From NCBI RefSeq assembly GCF_013393365.1, contig NZ_AP022321.1, positions 457,001 to 521,000 on the forward strand: a stretch of 64,000 nt of DNA. Reading direction: 5' to 3'. This document shows, piece after piece, positions 60,828 through 64,000 of this stretch. Position 1 is the first letter of the stretch. Each line of letters begins with the position of its first letter. The position numbers and the translations under genes were made by a program. The DNA comes from Veillonella nakazawae (GTDB lineage: Bacteria; Bacillota; Negativicutes; Veillonellales; Veillonellaceae). The notes under the pieces are model-generated. The model was not told where the DNA came from, did not search any database, and saw only the letters and a program-made list of their open reading frames with translations.

Positions 60828-60911
60828 AAAAGTCTGAAACTCCTTGATTTTACTGACTCAAATGAGGTTTTATCTTTCTAAAGAGATATATTTTTTAGAA
60901 GGAGTATAATT

Positions 60912-62030
60912 ATGAAACTAGTCAGATGCCCTAATTGTGGTTTCGTCTGTAAGAGAAATGGTAAAACAAATGCGGGTTCTCAACGTTGGTATTGTAATCA
61001 ATGTTCTTACTCATTCACAAATAAAGTGAATAAAACTAACAATAATTTACAGATATTTTTGGATTGGTTATTTGGTAAACACACACAGTTAGATATGGCT
61101 GGCGATGGACGTTCATTTCGTAGAAAAACATCACAGTTTTGGGAGCTTTGGCCATTACCACCAAAAGTTGAATCATCAAGTAGTGTGGTATTTGTTGATG
61201 GTATTTATTTAGCTAGAAATGCTTGTATTTTAATCTGTTGTAATGAGACGCATGTCTTAGGCTGGTATGTTTGTAGATATGAGCATTCTAAGGCTTGGGA
61301 GGCTTTATTACGACGTATTTCATCACCTATAGTAGTTATATCCGATGGTGGTACCGGCTTTCAAAAGGCATTAAAAAAAGTTTGGCCGAAAGCCAAACTA
61401 CAAAGATGCTTATTTCATGCATTTCAACAAGTAAAACGCTATACAACAATACGTCCTAAAACGATTGCTGGTTGTGAGTTATATGGAATTGCAAGGGATT
61501 TATTAACAATACACACGCAAGATCATGCTATAAAGTGGGTACAAAACGTTATGTCATGGAAAGTACGACATAGAGTATTCCTATCAGAAATAACAGTTGA
61601 TGAAAATGGTACGATACGACCTAAACATGAACGACTTATAAAAGCAGAAAATTCCTTAGTTAAATTGATTAACAAAAGATGTTTATTTACTTACTTAGAT
61701 GCATCGTTAACATGTGCCTGCCCAGCTACTAATAAGCGTATAGAAGGTGGTGTAAATGCTCAGTTACGCACTATGTTACGTAATCATAGAGGAATGTCTA
61801 TTGAAAGACGAATAAAAGCGGTGTTCTGGTGGTGCTATATGCACTCACCAAACCCGCTTTCTAATGCAGAAATACTTAAGGTTATGCCGACCAACAAGAG
61901 TATTTCTGATATATATCATACCATACATGAACAATCTAGGTTAGAAGCTTCTATTCCGACTTGGGGTGATGCTATTGTTTGGAGTGATTTGCATAATTAT
62001 GATCGCCTATTTACCAATCTTTGGGACTAA
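60912..62030 (+). CDS. IS1249-like (IS256 family) transposase
   Basis: 372 aa, with AAGGAG before the ATG. N-terminal zinc ribbon (CPNCGF, then CNQC) is followed by a DDE domain: DGIYLARN (first Asp), VVISDGGTGFQKAL (second Asp), LQRCLFHAFQQVKRY with the C-x2-H of the family, and a C-terminal KRIEGGVNAQLRTML containing the likely Glu. The stop codon is followed directly by the right inverted repeat. Intact, so the element may be active. Confidence 0.92.
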   Translation: MKLVRCPNCGFVCKRNGKTNAGSQRWYCNQCSYSFTNKVNKTNNNLQIFLDWLFGKHTQLDMAGDGRSFRRKTSQFWELWPLPPKVESSSSVVFVDGIYLARNACILICCNETHVLGWYVCRYEHSKAWEALLRRISSPIVVISDGGTGFQKALKKVWPKAKLQRCLFHAFQQVKRYTTIRPKTIAGCELYGIARDLLTIHTQDHAIKWVQNVMSWKVRHRVFLSEITVDENGTIRPKHERLIKAENSLVKLINKRCLFTYLDASLTCACPATNKRIEGGVNAQLRTMLRNHRGMSIERRIKAVFWWCYMHSPNPLSNAEILKVMPTNKSISDIYHTIHEQSRLEASIPTWGDAIVWSDLHNYDRLFTNLWD

Positions 62031-62058
62031 AATAGCAACACTTTTTGTCCTATAACCC
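62031..62058 (-). repeat. right inverted repeat of the insertion sequence
   Basis: 28 bases, the exact inverse of 60713-60740; begins directly after the transposase stop. Confidence 0.95.
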
Positions 62059-62066
62059 TATAATGG
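62059..62066 (+). repeat. right target-site duplication
   Basis: TATAATGG. Confidence 0.9.
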
Positions 62067-62077
62067 ATATATATTTA

Positions 62078-63598
62078 CTATTGCCAACGGTGTTCGTAGT
62101 ATGCTTGTGTCCACATAATAACCTCGATTAAGGACGGATGTGGGCTCATAGTTTCACCTACAGTGATAACGGATTTAGGGTCCATTTCGCGAGTAATACC
62201 TTTTTCACGTAAGCGTTTAGTACGTTCAGAAGCGATTTCTTCATTAATTGCTGTCAACGGAGTTACACCACTGTTCATAAGGTTTACATATGGTTGGAAG
62301 AGGATAGACGCTTGAGGACCTGTTACGTGCATACCAAGGATATAATTAGTATCTTTGTCTACCACGATTTTAACAAAGCCGTCATTTACATCGCCAGGGT
62401 TGATACCCATTGCATAGCCTTTAGCTGTGGAGGAGTAGTAGTTTTTGCCTACACCTACATTATAACCAGCTTTGATAGCTTCTGCTTCAGTAAGACCTAC
62501 GCTACCAATTTCAGGGTAGGAGAAGGTAACCTTTGGCAATGTATCATAACGTGCCCAACGGAAATCTTCTTCGTTTTTAGCAAAGTATAGATTGTGGGCA
62601 ATAATATCAGCTTCATAGTTCGCACGATGACGAAATGCTGGTTCACCATTTACATCGCCTAAGGCATAGATGCCATCAACAGATGTTTCGAGGAACTCGT
62701 TTGTTTTAATCCAGCCCTTTGGCCATGTTTCAATACCTGTATTTTCGAGGTGGAGCTCTTCTACAGCAGGACGAATGCCAGCTGCTACGAGGATTTCTTC
62801 TACCTTAGTTTCTGTAACTTCACCAGTGCTACGATCTTTAGTGACTACAACTTTAAGACCATCTTCTTGACGGATTTCAACAGTGTCTTGGTTTAAGATT
62901 ACATTAATACCACGAGCCCTGTAGTTTTGAAGAAGATGTTCGGACATCTCTTCGTCTTCTTTAGGTACAAGGCGCACATTATGTTGAATGATGGTAACTT
63001 CAGTACCAGCTGCATCAAATACGTGACCGAATTCTACGCCGATAGGGCCTGCACCAAGTACTGCAAGCGATTTATACGGTTGTTTCGGGAACTTATCGCC
63101 AAATAAACTTTCACTAGAAAGGAAGCCTGCTTCTTTTAGACCAGGTACATTTGGTATGTTGCTATAACCACCAGTACCTAGAATAATTGTTGGAGCTGTG
63201 ATTTCTACGATACCAGAGCCATCGTTAAGGTGGATATTCATAACCTTATCGGACACAAAACTTGCAGCACCGCGATATACATCTACGTTGTCATAAGAGT
63301 TATAGTAATCATAGATGCCTGCAGACTTGTCAATCATATGCCATGTACGTTTAGCTACAGTGTCCCAATCCATAGTTGCATCGCCAACATTGACGCCTAT
63401 TTTTTTGAACTCTTCTACCTCTTGAATGGCATTAGCTGCTGTAACCATTACTTTCGTAGGAATACAACCGCGATTTAGGCATGTGCCACCGAATTTACCT
63501 TTTTCTATGATGGCCACTTTAAGGCCTTTTTTTAGCGCAGCGTCAGCTACGATGGTTGCACCACCTGTACCAACCACAATAATATCGTATTGTTTCAT
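62078..63598 (-). CDS. dihydrolipoyl dehydrogenase-like pyridine nucleotide-disulfide oxidoreductase
   Basis: 506 aa class I flavoprotein. Redox-active disulfide C40/C45 in GGTCLNRGCIPTK; FAD site near residue 8 reads VVGTGGATIVAD (not the canonical GGGPGG); NAD site AVLGAGPIGVEFG; second FAD segment IYALGDVNGEPA; dimer motif HPSLIE near the C-terminus (catalytic His-Glu). About 35 extra residues lie before that motif (around NEEIASERTKRLREKGITRE), making it longer than the usual 460-475 aa. It might be a lipoamide dehydrogenase or a related disulfide reductase. No 2-oxoacid dehydrogenase genes are adjacent. ATG 63598 follows AAAGGAATCAAC. Confidence 0.88.
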   Translation of the reverse strand: MKQYDIIVVGTGGATIVADAALKKGLKVAIIEKGKFGGTCLNRGCIPTKVMVTAANAIQEVEEFKKIGVNVGDATMDWDTVAKRTWHMIDKSAGIYDYYNSYDNVDVYRGAASFVSDKVMNIHLNDGSGIVEITAPTIILGTGGYSNIPNVPGLKEAGFLSSESLFGDKFPKQPYKSLAVLGAGPIGVEFGHVFDAAGTEVTIIQHNVRLVPKEDEEMSEHLLQNYRARGINVILNQDTVEIRQEDGLKVVVTKDRSTGEVTETKVEEILVAAGIRPAVEELHLENTGIETWPKGWIKTNEFLETSVDGIYALGDVNGEPAFRHRANYEADIIAHNLYFAKNEEDFRWARYDTLPKVTFSYPEIGSVGLTEAEAIKAGYNVGVGKNYYSSTAKGYAMGINPGDVNDGFVKIVVDKDTNYILGMHVTGPQASILFQPYVNLMNSGVTPLTAINEEIASERTKRLREKGITREMDPKSVITVGETMSPHPSLIEVIMWTQAYYEHRWQ

Positions 63599-63645
63599 GT
63601 TGATTCCTTTCTATTGCTATCTGTTAATAGTTATTATTAACTCCA

Positions 63646-63677
63646 TTATAACACTATATTGAAGAAAATCAATATAG
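63646..63677 (-). promoter_or_regulatory. promoter and operator-like palindrome of the flavoprotein gene
   Basis: Minus-strand TTGATT (63668-63673), 16-base spacer, TATAAT (63646-63651). A perfect inverted repeat TATATTGA-AGAAAA-TCAATATA (63656-63677) covers the -35. Confidence 0.65.
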
Positions 63678-63811
63678 GTGATTGTAATTAATATAAACGT
63701 ATATGATTAATATTGATACCTATGTTGATTTATAAAGTATGTTCTTTATATTATACAATGAATATATTTATAAGTCGTATAGTAATCTAGTAATTATGGA
63801 CCTTTTAATAC

Positions 63812-63836
63812 AAAAAAAACGGTCCCGAAGGACCGT
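63812..63836 (-). terminator. terminator of the symporter gene
   Basis: 7-bp stem ACGGTCC / GGACCGT with UUCG loop on the minus strand, followed by eight T. Confidence 0.93.
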
Positions 63837-63861
63837 CTTTGGTATGATTGTAAAATTATAT

Positions 63862-64000
63862 TTAATTCCAGTTTTCGTGATAGCCACGTTTCGCATAATC
63901 TGCAGTAGCAGTGAAGAGAATATCTGTACTGGAGTTAAGTGCTGTTTCAGTGGAGTCTTGTAAAACGCCAATGATGAAGCCTACACCTACAACTTGCATT
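63862..64000 (-). CDS. dicarboxylate/cystine symporter (TcyP-like), C-terminal part
   Basis: 46 codons are visible before the window ends; the gene continues beyond 64000. The tail [18 protein letters not shown] followed by TADYAKRGY matches the C-terminus of sodium:dicarboxylate family L-cystine uptake proteins (TcyP) as I recall them. Too short for certainty; a glutamate or other family member is possible. It would fit the sulfur amino-acid theme of the window. Confidence 0.6.
   Translation of the reverse strand, partial: MQVVGVGFIIGVLQDSTETALNSSTDILFTATADYAKRGYHENWN

Larger units (their letters stand above)
60713..62058 (+). mobile_element. insertion sequence, IS256 family IS1249-like, 1346 bp
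   Basis: Defined by identical 28-bp inverted repeats (60713-60740 and 62031-62058) and an 8-bp direct target duplication. It carries one transposase gene. The left end holds a second, shorter copy of the terminus (60806-60827) and a terminator hairpin between the two copies. It landed between the PepSY terminator and the 3' end of the flavoprotein gene, disrupting no gene. Confidence 0.93.

Noticed and set aside
63739..63963. 74-codon plus-strand frame near the window end
   Set aside because: It crosses a terminator and the minus-strand symporter tail; no ribosome site.

Overview
The window looks like a chromosomal segment of Veillonella (class Negativicutes). This is inferred from AT-rich DNA, Firmicute-type housekeeping genes (PxpABC, pdp-type nucleoside phosphorylase, ClpL), and clear outer-membrane genes: two giant trimeric autotransporters with ESPR signal peptides and YadA anchors, and an OmpA protein with barrel and peptidoglycan-binding domain. 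Species cannot be fixed from sequence alone. Most genes are on the + strand.

Region by region. 1-2880: end of a DnaQ-like exonuclease, then deoC-deoA-cdd (nucleoside salvage). 2887-4857 (minus): a solitary MetQ lipoprotein and MenA. 5099-8558: two tandem secreted paralogues of unknown function, then ridA with L-cysteine desulfidase. 8596-11240: an Fsr-like MFS exporter, tRNA-Ser(CGA) overlapping the 3' end of tadA, and a TRIC/UPF0126 protein. 11369-19028: DUF4127 protein, acyltransferase-3, D-amino-acid transaminase, metN-metI (without metQ), a YerC-type repressor, a TSUP exporter and an SDR. 19166-22929: helical-repeat protein, DUF1232 protein, thioesterase, MurI-like racemase, a membrane protein and a CofE-like protein. 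22993-26122: a HyuA-type ATPase overlapping a histone-deacetylase-fold enzyme. 26297-30531: rph, rdgB, a YfcE-type phosphoesterase, speD and malic enzyme. 30665-31137: three tRNAs (Pro, Gly, Arg) with near-consensus promoters.

31202-35400 looks like an accessory block next to tRNA-Arg: a DUF2806-like protein, a Doc toxin with a 53-codon antitoxin, and clpL, with many AGTCAAA boxes in the divergent toxin-antitoxin/clpL intergenic region. 35672-39650 is a 5-oxoprolinase operon (pxpA, an NRAMP-fold transporter lacking the metal motif, pxpB, pxpC) with a degenerate minisatellite inside it. 40117-55196 holds two trimeric autotransporter adhesins (2114 and 2728 aa), both with an unusual coiled coil after the membrane anchor. 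55450-60645: MATE exporter, a candidate small RNA, OmpA, an AI-2E family permease and a PepSY protein. 60713-62058 is a complete IS256/IS1249-like insertion sequence with 28-bp inverted repeats, an 8-bp target duplication and a duplicated left terminus. The window ends with a dihydrolipoyl-dehydrogenase-like flavoprotein and the 3' end of a cystine/dicarboxylate symporter.

Themes that link genes: cysteine/methionine handling (metQ, metNI, cysteine desulfidase with RidA, possible TcyP), D-amino acids (D-transaminase, MurI-like racemase), 5-oxoproline use, and surface adhesion. No CRISPR array or prophage was seen. Starts were often moved downstream from the longest reading frame to the codon with a good Shine-Dalgarno sequence.
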